Assembly (NCBI RefSeq): GCF_030686155.1
Contig: NZ_JAUPEV010000004.1
Coordinates: forward strand, 73,215-137,214
Origin: Helicobacter_J cappadocius
Lineage (GTDB): Bacteria; Campylobacterota; Campylobacteria; Campylobacterales; Helicobacteraceae
Length of the DNA: 64,000 nt
Reading direction: 5' to 3'
Shown here: in pieces, positions 44,663 through 53,017 of the stretch
How positions within the stretch are numbered: the first letter of the stretch is position 1
Layout of the letters: each line of letters opens with the position of its first letter
Made by a program: the position numbers and the translations under genes
Notes under the pieces: model-generated
Databases searched by the model: none
What the model was told of the DNA's origin: nothing
What the model saw: the letters and a program-made list of their open reading frames with translations, nothing else

Positions 44663-46689
44663 GTTGCATTTCAAGTTTTATTAAAGAGTATCAAAATATT
44701 CAAAACAACCTTTCACCAAAATTCGAGTCAGGAATAAAAGGCTTGATAAAGGAAGTTGGCTATAAACTAACTCAAGATAAGTTTTCCCCTTCTATTGAGC
44801 TAAAAAATCTTACAAAAAAACTAGACCAAAATTGCAAAGAGCCATTAAAAGTTTCTATCTTTGGGTCCAAACATAGCGGTAAATCAACCTTTATCAATAC
44901 CATTTTACAAAGCCACATCATTCCTAGTGATCCAACTCACGCGAAAAAAACTTACATCATCGGTTATGGGCATACAAGATCTATCATCGCATATCACAAA
45001 GATCATACAAACACAGGGCTAAACACTTTATCCTTAAGTGCCCTCACCAAGGAAGAACTTGATAAAATTGCCTATTTTGAGATTAATTTTCCCATTCCCA
45101 TTCTCAAAGATTTGGTTATTTACAAATATCCAGATATTGATCTAAGTGACGAAAAGAGCATCAAACTCACTACTGAAAAAATCAGTCAAAGCGATATACT
45201 TATATGGATAAATCGCATCGACGATCTAGCGAATATGGAAGAATTAAATACCTTCAAATCCCATATTCAAAAGAAGATGGATACTTCTTTGTGTATTCTA
45301 AGTCATATTGATGTGCTTGAAAAACCAGAGGATATTATTCCCTCATTAAGCTTTATCAAAGATCATTTTGGAGAAATATTTAGAGATATTTTACCTATAT
45401 CTCCTATTATCTTATACAAAGAACTTGCCATTGATGAACAGCTATTTGTTCAAAAAGAACTTCAAAGACTCTTTCAAGAATACTCAAATATCAAATCTGA
45501 AACTTTCAAAATACATCAGAAATTATTAACACAAGCATTTGCAGATACTCAAGAAAGCATCAAGATATTTTATAAAAACCGAGCACCAATCCCAAAAGAT
45601 CTACAGGAACAAAAAACAAACCTCAATGCTATTTTTGAACGTCTAAATTCATATATTATTCCAACAGCTAGAAGAAAAAAAGAAGAAATTATCAAAAATG
45701 AACTTATTATTACTATTGGAAAAATCAAAAAAAATTACTCTGATATTGCCAATATCTATGCTAAATTCAAAATTCTACTTCGTTTGAGTATAGAAAACCT
45801 TTCTAAAGAAATGGAAATTATTAAGAATAAGATTACAGAAGAATTAAATTTCTTTTTTACAAGTTTGGATTTTGATCGAAATAACATTATTGAGAGTATT
45901 TTAAAAAACACATATCCATACAAAACAAAGGTTTTTCTACAAAATCCAAATTTTTTCCAAATATTAAAAGGAAAAAAGAAAACTTTCAAGTCTTATGAGA
46001 TTGACTCTGAAACAATATATCAAGAACTACTTAATCAAAAATCAAGACCATACAGAACATACAAGGCACTCTATTATAAATTCACAAAATTCACCCTCAA
46101 TGTTAGTTCTATGTTTGAAAACTCCCTTAATGAGTTCATCGCTGAGCTCAAAAAATGGCAAACAAAAAATGAGCTTATCAAGAAAAAAGATGATATTTTA
46201 AGTGATTTTAGTTATAACAATTTGCGCATTTTTGCTTCCAATATCTATGAAAATATTGTGCTAGATTTTGTAGAAATTATTTCAGAAACCGACAAAGAAC
46301 TCCAAGTTTTATTTTGTAAAATAAGCACACAACTACAGGCAAGACGAGAACTCCTCATAAAACATACCATTTCACTACTACTACAACATTTTCACAAAGA
46401 ACTCAATGAGGCTAGTCTCAATACAGCAAAGACCTCCACAGCTCTAACAAAAGAATATCTCAACATAATTATCGATAAAAACTTTTCTATGGAAGAATAC
46501 TTGCAGACCTTAAATAAAGATGGGGCACTCATAGAAATATTTGAAATGCTCAACAAAGAAATAATTCAACTTGGAAATCAAAAATATAACCTTATTGAAA
46601 AAAAAATATATGACCTAGAATTGCTTGAAAAAATGATTGCTAAAATCCACCAAGACATGTCCGTGCCCCCAGAGAAGTCCAATGCCTGA
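44659..46689 (+). CDS. Dynamin-like GTPase, second of a pair
   Basis: 676 residues. G1 GSKHSGKSTFINTIL lies near residue 68, much closer to the N terminus than in the partner. G3 is further degraded (YKYPDIDLSDE) and G4 reads SHIDVL. Extended helices with heavily charged segments make up the C-terminal two thirds. It overlaps the first DLP gene as ATGA, indicating fixed stoichiometry. GTP hydrolysis may depend on pairing with the upstream protein. Ends inside the start of a 30-residue membrane ORF. Confidence 0.82.
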   Translation: MSCISSFIKEYQNIQNNLSPKFESGIKGLIKEVGYKLTQDKFSPSIELKNLTKKLDQNCKEPLKVSIFGSKHSGKSTFINTILQSHIIPSDPTHAKKTYIIGYGHTRSIIAYHKDHTNTGLNTLSLSALTKEELDKIAYFEINFPIPILKDLVIYKYPDIDLSDEKSIKLTTEKISQSDILIWINRIDDLANMEELNTFKSHIQKKMDTSLCILSHIDVLEKPEDIIPSLSFIKDHFGEIFRDILPISPIILYKELAIDEQLFVQKELQRLFQEYSNIKSETFKIHQKLLTQAFADTQESIKIFYKNRAPIPKDLQEQKTNLNAIFERLNSYIIPTARRKKEEIIKNELIITIGKIKKNYSDIANIYAKFKILLRLSIENLSKEMEIIKNKITEELNFFFTSLDFDRNNIIESILKNTYPYKTKVFLQNPNFFQILKGKKKTFKSYEIDSETIYQELLNQKSRPYRTYKALYYKFTKFTLNVSSMFENSLNEFIAELKKWQTKNELIKKKDDILSDFSYNNLRIFASNIYENIVLDFVEIISETDKELQVLFCKISTQLQARRELLIKHTISLLLQHFHKELNEASLNTAKTSTALTKEYLNIIIDKNFSMEEYLQTLNKDGALIEIFEMLNKEIIQLGNQKYNLIEKKIYDLELLEKMIAKIHQDMSVPPEKSNA

Positions 46690-46774
46690 TATAAAAAATT
46701 TTCTCTATGAAACATTGGTATTTTTAATACTAATGATAATTTTTTGGATATATCGATGGAAACTAAAAAAATGA
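46682..46774 (+). CDS. Small membrane protein (30 residues) between the dynamin and DUF455 genes
   Basis: Begins MPDIKNFLYETLVFLILMII and ends with a Trp/Arg/Lys-rich tail (YRWKLKK), so one membrane helix with positive cytoplasmic end. Its ATG lies inside the last codons of the second DLP gene and its TGA overlaps the DUF455 ATG at 46771 as ATGA. The two-sided overlap fits a real, coupled gene rather than chance. AGAGAAG is a weak ribosome site. Function unknown; could anchor or tune the DLP complex. Confidence 0.55.
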   Translation: MPDIKNFLYETLVFLILMIIFWIYRWKLKK

Positions 46775-47586
46775 ATGAATTTTTTTCTTCTCTTGAGAAT
46801 GTTTTATTTTGCCCTAACCCATTAGATAAATTTACCTTATTTGAAGATTTTTATTCAAATTTTTTAGATCAAAAAAATCATATGGATCATAATTACTTGC
46901 CAAAAAATCAAAAAAATCCGTCCTATGCAGGTTTTTGTAATATTGTTCATCCTACAAAAATATCTCGTCCAAAGATGCTTCAAAGCAACCAAAATCTAGC
47001 TAAAATAATCCACTCTCTAGCCCATATTGAATACAGTGCTATCGATTTGGCACTCGATGCTGCTTATAGATTTCAAAATCTCCCCACACAATATTACAAA
47101 GACTGGCTAGAAGTCGCAAATCAGGAAATAAATCACTTTAAATTGTTGCAAAATATTCTCAATGATTTGGGGTTTAGTTATGGGGATTTTGATGTTCATA
47201 ATAATCTATATGAAGCAATGGTATTGACTAGCTCTTCTGTTTTTGATCGCATGGGCTTAGTTCATAAAGGTCTTGAAGCGATGGGATTAGATGCCAATCC
47301 CTTCGTAGTTGAAAAAATAAAAACCTCTTCACATCCTATCAAATCTAAAATCATTCAAGTTCTTGAAATTATTCTAAGAGATGAAATTTCACATGTAAAT
47401 AAGGGAAACAAATGGTGGAAATATACCAATACAACAAATCTATCTTTTAATACATTTGTAAAAAGATTTTCAAATTTTTCTATCATAGGCAAAATACCAA
47501 ATATTGAGGCAAGAATAATAGCTGGTTTTGAAGAAAATGAAATTCTGGATATTATCAATGCCACAAAACAAAAGGTAATCTATTGA
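46771..47586 (+). CDS. DUF455 ferritin-like family protein
   Basis: 271 residues. DUF455 features: HSLAHIEYSAIDLALDAAYRFQNLP, NQEINHFKLLQNILNDLGFSYGDFDVHN and RDEISHVNKGNKWW, with Glu and His residues spaced as in di-metal four-helix proteins. Family role is not settled; a metal- or oxidation-related function is usual inference. I place the start at 46771, which abuts the small ORF; in-frame alternatives at 46756 (ATG) and 46744 (TTG) exist. Overlaps the next gene by four bases. Confidence 0.8.
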   Translation: MNEFFSSLENVLFCPNPLDKFTLFEDFYSNFLDQKNHMDHNYLPKNQKNPSYAGFCNIVHPTKISRPKMLQSNQNLAKIIHSLAHIEYSAIDLALDAAYRFQNLPTQYYKDWLEVANQEINHFKLLQNILNDLGFSYGDFDVHNNLYEAMVLTSSSVFDRMGLVHKGLEAMGLDANPFVVEKIKTSSHPIKSKIIQVLEIILRDEISHVNKGNKWWKYTNTTNLSFNTFVKRFSNFSIIGKIPNIEARIIAGFEENEILDIINATKQKVIY

Positions 47587-48479
47587 AAAATAAAGAACTT
47601 ATTTTTTCATTACTATTGCTCATTGCTATGGCATTCTGGGGTCTTTCTTGGCCTCTATCTAAAATAATGGTTGAATATTTATCTCCGTATGAAACCGCTT
47701 CCATAAGATTTGGACTGGTTGCACTTTCTTTTATTCCCATAATGATTTATCTCAAAATTCCGTTCAAAATACCAAAAAAGAGTTTTAAGGGAGTTTTTCT
47801 CACTTCAGTATTTAATGCTTCTTACTCAATACTTTTTTTTGTTGGGTTATCTTTGGGTGATGCAGGAAGTGCAGGAGTTATTGTAACCACTCTAGCACCC
47901 ATACTTGCCTCCATTGTAGGTACTTTTATCCACCATAGCACTTTATTGAGGCGAGAAAAAGTGGGTCTTTTTTTGGGTCTGCTCTCTGGCGGGTTTTTAC
48001 TCGGACTTAATCATATTTCTTCTTTATTTACACAATTTAATGTGATTTTTCTCATTGCAGCACTGTTGTGGGGATCGATTACCCTTTCATCAAAAAGTGC
48101 TACATCTTACATGAATGCTATTGCGTTAAATTTTTATTCTTCAGTTTTTAGCTTCATAGTCTTTTTTCCATCATTTTTTATATTTGGTTTTTCTGAAGCA
48201 AAAAATCTTGGGAATATATTCTGGATATGTATGCTTATTGTTGGATTACTTTCTACTACTTTTGCTACCACTATTTTCTATAAAGGTGTGCATATATTAG
48301 GAATCAACAGAGGTGGGAGTTTTACGCTTCTAGTTCCTGTTTTTGCATTATTATTTTCTTGGGCTATACTTGGCGAAACCCCAAGTCTCCATACTATTAT
48401 CGGAGGGGGAATTGCGATGTTGGGCATCTATTTTATCAATCTATTTGAACCAAATCATTTCAAAAAAGTCAAGAAATAA
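47583..48479 (+). CDS. EamA/DMT-family transporter
   Basis: 298 residues, about ten membrane helices in two EamA repeats (AMAFWGLSWPLSKIMVEYLSPYE; IAALLWGSITLSSKSATSYMNA). Start TTG at 47583 overlaps the DUF455 stop as TTGA, with AAAGGT upstream. Export substrate unknown. Tail-to-tail with yaaA, overlapping by 11 bases. Not closely similar to the first EamA gene at 2079. Confidence 0.87.
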   Translation: MKNKELIFSLLLLIAMAFWGLSWPLSKIMVEYLSPYETASIRFGLVALSFIPIMIYLKIPFKIPKKSFKGVFLTSVFNASYSILFFVGLSLGDAGSAGVIVTTLAPILASIVGTFIHHSTLLRREKVGLFLGLLSGGFLLGLNHISSLFTQFNVIFLIAALLWGSITLSSKSATSYMNAIALNFYSSVFSFIVFFPSFFIFGFSEAKNLGNIFWICMLIVGLLSTTFATTIFYKGVHILGINRGGSFTLLVPVFALLFSWAILGETPSLHTIIGGGIAMLGIYFINLFEPNHFKKVKK

Positions 48480-49215
48480 TCTCATAACTTAAAATCGTGG
48501 TATTCTTATGATGTTTTGTGTCAACAAATTTCAATCCTTCAATCTCTATATCCTCAAACTTATCGCATTGTTTTTGACTTATTTCTTTTAGATAAATACC
48601 ACGGTAATATTTTGCATAATGGCTCACTTTTTTACCATTTTTTAAGAACTCTATCTGGGTATGCTCATATTTGAGAGGATAGGCTTTTATATAAATTTCT
48701 GCTCTCAAATCAAGTACTTTTTGATTTTCTAAATATATATCAATCATCGGGGCAAGTTTTTTATAGAATTGGGCAACTCCAAATCCACCATATTTAAAAT
48801 TTTGATTATATTTATAAAAAGGCAATTTGTCCCCTGCTCTAATCATTCCAAAAAGATTACTAAAAATTAATACATTTTCAAGAATGTATTTTTGCGCATT
48901 ATCTGGGAGTGTTGGAAAATCTAGAGCCTTATAAGCAACTCCTTGATATAGTCTAATCGCTTCCTGTGTGCTGGATTTTGCGATATTTAAACATAAAGTC
49001 ATTTCATCAAGTAGTGATTTTGATTTGAGACTTTTAGTACCAAAAAGTTTAGAAATAACATTATCATCTTCTTTGAGAATTTCTAAATATTGCAAAAAAT
49101 TATCTTTTACAATATCTGTGGATAGTGGCAAAGCGTCTAAAAATTCAAAGTTATCTTTTGTTGAAATAATTTTTGTAAGATTTTTTCCTTCAGAAGGACT
49201 GAATAATATTTTCAT
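48469..49215 (-). CDS. yaaA: YaaA-family peroxide stress protein
   Basis: 248 residues. Family markers MKILFSPSEGKN at the start, LYQGVAYKALDF, IFSNLFGMIRAGDKLPFYK and the YYRG(I/M)-type strand near the end (HYAKYYRGIYLKEI). E. coli YaaA lowers free iron and protects DNA during hydrogen peroxide stress. AAAGGAG precedes the ATG. Divergent from the DUF4149 gene. Confidence 0.88.
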   Translation of the reverse strand: MKILFSPSEGKNLTKIISTKDNFEFLDALPLSTDIVKDNFLQYLEILKEDDNVISKLFGTKSLKSKSLLDEMTLCLNIAKSSTQEAIRLYQGVAYKALDFPTLPDNAQKYILENVLIFSNLFGMIRAGDKLPFYKYNQNFKYGGFGVAQFYKKLAPMIDIYLENQKVLDLRAEIYIKAYPLKYEHTQIEFLKNGKKVSHYAKYYRGIYLKEISQKQCDKFEDIEIEGLKFVDTKHHKNTTILSYEIIS

Positions 49216-49262
49216 TTTATGCTCCTTTTGGTATGATTATACTTATTTTTACAGGAGTTTTA

Positions 49263-49808
49263 ATGAATAAATTGACTTCCCTTATTCAATTAATCAGTGC
49301 TATATATCTTTGGTTAATAGGTGCTTGTATTGGTGCGATGATAATTTCTGGAGCTGTTGTTGCCCCTATTATCTTTAATGCTTACAGTTATCTCCCTAGC
49401 TTAGGTATCACCCAATATGATTCTGGCATCTTGATGACACAAATTTTTATTAAACTTAATTATTTGTTGAATTTTACAGCGATCATTATTATCATTTATG
49501 AATTATCGGTATTTAAATCTACAATTAAACCCTCCATTATTCTTTTAGGAATCAATATTTTGAGTATTTTGCTTATATTTCTTTTTTCACTTTATTACAC
49601 TCCTGCTATTCTCGAGGCACAAAATATGGGGGCCGCTTATACTGCTACTCCAGAATTTGAAAGTATTCATACCCAAAGCGAAATGCTCTTTAAGATCTTG
49701 CTTGTTACATTAAGTATTTCTTTTGTATGGAGAATTGTCTTATTGTCCAAAAAGTCTCCCACCACAACAAAAGTATCTACGCCAAGGACACGTAAGAAAA
49801 CAGCTTGA
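49263..49808 (+). CDS. DUF4149-type membrane protein
   Basis: 181 residues, four predicted helices: ISAIYLWLIGACIGAMIISGAVVAP, then two in the middle (FTAIIIIIYELS; ILLGINILSILLIFLFSLYY) and a last one near LLVTLSISFVWRIVLL. The ATG at 49263 follows CAGGAG; an upstream in-frame extension to 49233 is unlikely. The tail is Thr/Lys/Arg rich. Role unknown. Confidence 0.75.
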   Translation: MNKLTSLIQLISAIYLWLIGACIGAMIISGAVVAPIIFNAYSYLPSLGITQYDSGILMTQIFIKLNYLLNFTAIIIIIYELSVFKSTIKPSIILLGINILSILLIFLFSLYYTPAILEAQNMGAAYTATPEFESIHTQSEMLFKILLVTLSISFVWRIVLLSKKSPTTTKVSTPRTRKKTA

Positions 49809-49861
49809 ATTCTCCTAGATTCTTGCTTTTACTTATCTATACCACACAATAATAAGTCTTA

Positions 49862-49895
49862 TATAAAGAAAAAGGACTATGATTTAATCATAGTC
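49862..49895 (-). terminator. Rho-independent terminator of thrS-infC-rpmI-rplT
   Basis: GACTATGAT-TTA-ATCATAGTC is a perfect 9-bp stem (49875-49895), followed on the minus strand by CTTTTTC and T-rich sequence. It lies 12 bases past the rplT stop. Confidence 0.82.
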
Positions 49896-49906
49896 ATCTG
49901 TAGGGA

Positions 49907-50257
49907 TTAGAGGGATTTTTTTGCACTCTGCACAATTTTAGCAAATGCAGTCGGATCATTCATTGCCATATCTGCAAGAATCTTTCTGTCTAAATCAATG
50001 TTTGCTAACTTAAGACCATGCATAAATTTAGAATAACTGATGTCATTAATTCTGCAAGCTGCATTAATTCTTACAATCCACAAACTTCGAAAATCTCTTT
50101 TTTTCTGTTTTCTGTCGCGAAAAGCATAATACATACTTCTTTCAAGTTGTTCTTTGGCTTTCCTAAAATGCTTTCTTCTACCGCTATAAAAACCTCTAGC
50201 GAGTTTTAAAATCTTTTTGTGTCTTCTTCTTCTAACAACACCTGTTTTTACTCTCAT
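49907..50257 (-). CDS. rplT: 50S ribosomal protein L20
   Basis: 116 residues, highly basic N terminus MRVKTGVVRRRRHKKILKLA, then RGFYSGRRKHFRKAKEQ and IVRINAACRINDISYSKFM, classic L20. Final gene of the translation operon. L20 can repress its own operon in other bacteria; I saw no clear pseudoknot here. Confidence 0.98.
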   Translation of the reverse strand: MRVKTGVVRRRRHKKILKLARGFYSGRRKHFRKAKEQLERSMYYAFRDRKQKKRDFRSLWIVRINAACRINDISYSKFMHGLKLANIDLDRKILADMAMNDPTAFAKIVQSAKKSL

Positions 50258-50343
50258 ATTTTTCTCCTTAACCTATTACTAGGTGCAAGTCTTATCGACT
50301 AAACTTTCCCTCTATTAAGAGGAGAGCCACTTTCCTGTATTAT

Positions 50344-50538
50344 TTATGCTTTGCAAAGCATATTTTTTACAGAATCAATGTTCGCACTATGAACATACTT
50401 GGGTGCATTCAAATTAGCTTTACGTTGCGGACTTTTTTTTGTCAAAATATGACTTTTAAAAGCACTTCCACGTTTTATAAGATTCTTTTTTAGTTTGAAT
50501 CTTTTGGCTGCACCACGATTTGTTTTCATCTTTGGCAT
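50344..50538 (-). CDS. rpmI: 50S ribosomal protein L35
   Basis: 64 residues, MPKMKTNRGAAKRFKLKK is the L35 signature. An AAAGGAGAAA ribosome site precedes it. Between infC and rplT in the conserved order. Confidence 0.97.
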   Translation of the reverse strand: MPKMKTNRGAAKRFKLKKNLIKRGSAFKSHILTKKSPQRKANLNAPKYVHSANIDSVKNMLCKA

Positions 50539-50575
50539 TGTTTTTCTCCTTTCATAAGATTAAATTCTATTACGT

Positions 50576-51091
50576 TTATTTTTTCTTAGGCACAAAAAGC
50601 CAAGATACATATCTACCTTCAGTCTTTGGTTCTTTTTCAGGTGTAGCAATATCTTCCATCATTGCATTAACCCGATCTAAAACAACCAAACCAACTTTTG
50701 GATCGCTATTTTCACGACCCTTTAAAACTACCTTGAATTTCACATGTTTGCCTTCTTCTATGAATTCTCTAGCATGTTTAACTTTATAATTGATATCATT
50801 TTGAGCAATTTGAGTAGAGAGTTTTATCTCTTTAATATCAATTTGCTTTTGCTTTTTCTTTGCTTCCTTGAGTTTTTTTTCTGCCTGATAACGGTATTTA
50901 CCATAATCCATCACCTTGCATACAGGTGGAGTTGCATTGGGTGAAATCAAGACAAGATCAAGACCTCTAGAATTCGCAATTTTTTGAGCCTCTGATGAAG
51001 AAATCACCCCAAATATCTCTCCATCATCTCCTATACATCTAACTTCCGAAAAATCAATCTCTTCGTTCAGTAATAATTCTTCTTTACTCAA
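50576..51091 (-). CDS. infC: Translation initiation factor IF-3
   Basis: 171 residues. Starts LLLNEEIDFSEVRCIGDDGEIFGVISSSEAQ; the GKYRYQAEKKLKEAKKKQK linker and VKFKVVLKGRE C-domain are typical. Start is TTG at 51091 overlapping the thrS stop as TTGA. A rare start codon is usual for infC because IF-3 rejects non-standard starts and so autoregulates. Confidence 0.97.
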   Translation of the reverse strand: MSKEELLLNEEIDFSEVRCIGDDGEIFGVISSSEAQKIANSRGLDLVLISPNATPPVCKVMDYGKYRYQAEKKLKEAKKKQKQIDIKEIKLSTQIAQNDINYKVKHAREFIEEGKHVKFKVVLKGRENSDPKVGLVVLDRVNAMMEDIATPEKEPKTEGRYVSWLFVPKKK

Positions 51092-52899
51092 AAGCTAACC
51101 TCTTTCATTTTGATTTCTACCATATTTAAAAACTCCTTTTCTTGTATCTGGTATTGAGTTTTTGACTGCCTATCTCTAATAGACAATATTCTCTCTTCAA
51201 CCTCTTTAGCTCCTATAACTGCTATCATAGGAACCCTTTGTTTTTCCGCATTTCTTATTTTTTTATTCAAAGTTTCATTCTTATCCATTATTTCAGCATA
51301 TGCCCCTATGCTTAAAAGCTGCTTCTTAATTTCTTGTGCATAAGGAATCTGTTCTTCAGAAATAGGTATCAAGACAATCTGAGTAGGTGCAATAAAAAAT
51401 GGAAACTCTCCTCCAAAATGCTCTGTCAAAATTGCTACAAATCGCTCAAAAGAACCTAAAATAGCCCTGTGAATCATAACTGGCTGTCGATAAGTATTAT
51501 CTTTATCGGTATATTGCAAATTAAATCTTTCAGGCAAATTCATATCAATCTGCACCGTACCACATTGCCACTTCCTGCCAATAGCATCTGTGATTTTAAT
51601 ATCTATCTTAGGACCATAAAAAGCCCCTCCACCAACATCTATTTTATAATCAATACCATTACTCTTAAGTGCATCTTCTAGGGCATTAGTCGCTACTTGC
51701 CACACTTCATCACTACCGATAGATTTTGAGGGTTTGGTCGAAAGTTCCATTTCATAGTTAAAACCAAATGCTCCCATAATCTTACGAGTAAAATCGATAA
51801 TATTACTCACCTCATCTTTGATTTGAGAAGGTTGGCAAAAGATATGTGCATCATCTTGAGTGAATTCCCTTACCCTTAAAAGTCCGTGCAATACTCCGCT
51901 TTTTTCATGGCGATGAACCACTCCATATTCATAAAACCGCAATGGAAGCTCACGATAACTTCTTATTGAACTTTGATAGACTTTAATATGCCCCACGCAA
52001 TTCATAGGTTTTATACCATACTCCACATCATCTATCACGGTAAAATACATATTTTCTTTATAATTATCATAATGACCACTAACTTTCCAGACACTACTCT
52101 TGAGTATCTCAGGACCCCTTACAGGCTCATATTCCCTTACAATTAATGCCCTAGTGAGTAACTCCTCAATTCTCCTACGCAATCTTGCACCTTTAGGAAG
52201 CCATATTGGAAGTCCTGCACCAATCTCTTCATCAAATCCAAAAAGACCCATTTCAAGACCAAGCTTTCTATGATCTCTTTTTTTAGCTTCTTCAAGCTGA
52301 TGAATATAGGTATTTAAGTTTTCTTTATCTGCAAATGCTACACCATATATCCGAGTAAGCATCTCAGCTTTTTCATCACCACCCAAATACGCACCTGCAA
52401 GCTTAGTTAGCTTAAAACTATGCAAGAGTTTTGTATTTGGTAAATGTGGCCCACGACATAAATCCTCAAAATTACCTTGTCTATAAACGCCAAACTTATC
52501 TCCGGGTATCTTACTCATTACCACCTGCTTAAGTTCATCACCCAAAAACTTTTGGATCGCTTCTTGTTTGGTGATAGTCTCTTTTGTTATTGGAAGAGCT
52601 TTTTTTGCAATCTCTTTCATTTTCTTTTCAATAACATTCAAATCTTCTTCGGTAATTTTTGAGCTAGTTTTAAAATCATAATAAAACCCTTCATCTACAA
52701 CAGGACCGACGAAAAATTTCGCATCACTATAGAGTTCTTTAATGGCTTGTGCCATCAGATGGGCACAAGAATGCCTGATTATAGACAGTGCATCTGCGGA
52801 GTTATCAAAGTATATCTCTTGACCTTTAATGCCTTCTTGCTTCGCAGTCTGGGTATCAAAAATTTTATTATCATGTTTTATGCCTATAACTTCGGACAT
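51088..52899 (-). CDS. thrS: Threonyl-tRNA synthetase
   Basis: 603 residues. The editing domain shows HSCAHLMAQAIKELY, the class II core begins near residue 210, motif 2 is RVREFTQDDAHIFC and motif 3 appears as IHRAILGSFERFVAIL. The Zn-binding Cys is in MNCVGH with later His residues. The N-terminal TGS domain is short (about 45 residues before the editing domain). It is first in the operon. A perfect extended -10 lies 60 bases upstream. Confidence 0.97.
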   Translation of the reverse strand: MSEVIGIKHDNKIFDTQTAKQEGIKGQEIYFDNSADALSIIRHSCAHLMAQAIKELYSDAKFFVGPVVDEGFYYDFKTSSKITEEDLNVIEKKMKEIAKKALPITKETITKQEAIQKFLGDELKQVVMSKIPGDKFGVYRQGNFEDLCRGPHLPNTKLLHSFKLTKLAGAYLGGDEKAEMLTRIYGVAFADKENLNTYIHQLEEAKKRDHRKLGLEMGLFGFDEEIGAGLPIWLPKGARLRRRIEELLTRALIVREYEPVRGPEILKSSVWKVSGHYDNYKENMYFTVIDDVEYGIKPMNCVGHIKVYQSSIRSYRELPLRFYEYGVVHRHEKSGVLHGLLRVREFTQDDAHIFCQPSQIKDEVSNIIDFTRKIMGAFGFNYEMELSTKPSKSIGSDEVWQVATNALEDALKSNGIDYKIDVGGGAFYGPKIDIKITDAIGRKWQCGTVQIDMNLPERFNLQYTDKDNTYRQPVMIHRAILGSFERFVAILTEHFGGEFPFFIAPTQIVLIPISEEQIPYAQEIKKQLLSIGAYAEIMDKNETLNKKIRNAEKQRVPMIAVIGAKEVEERILSIRDRQSKTQYQIQEKEFLNMVEIKMKEVSF

Positions 52900-52959
52900 A
52901 TTTAATATTACCTTCTAGATATGGGTTATATAGTAATTTGAGAACTCTAAAAAACGCTA

Positions 52960-52968
52960 ATTATAACA
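52960..52968 (-). promoter_or_regulatory. Extended -10 promoter of thrS-infC-rpmI-rplT
   Basis: TG-T-TATAAT on the minus strand (52968-52960), 60 bases before the thrS ATG. It matches the extended -10 consensus exactly. Confidence 0.65.
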
Positions 52969-53017
52969 TAAATTAAACATAATTTTATGAATTTTATCCC
53001 CACAAATCTACATATTT

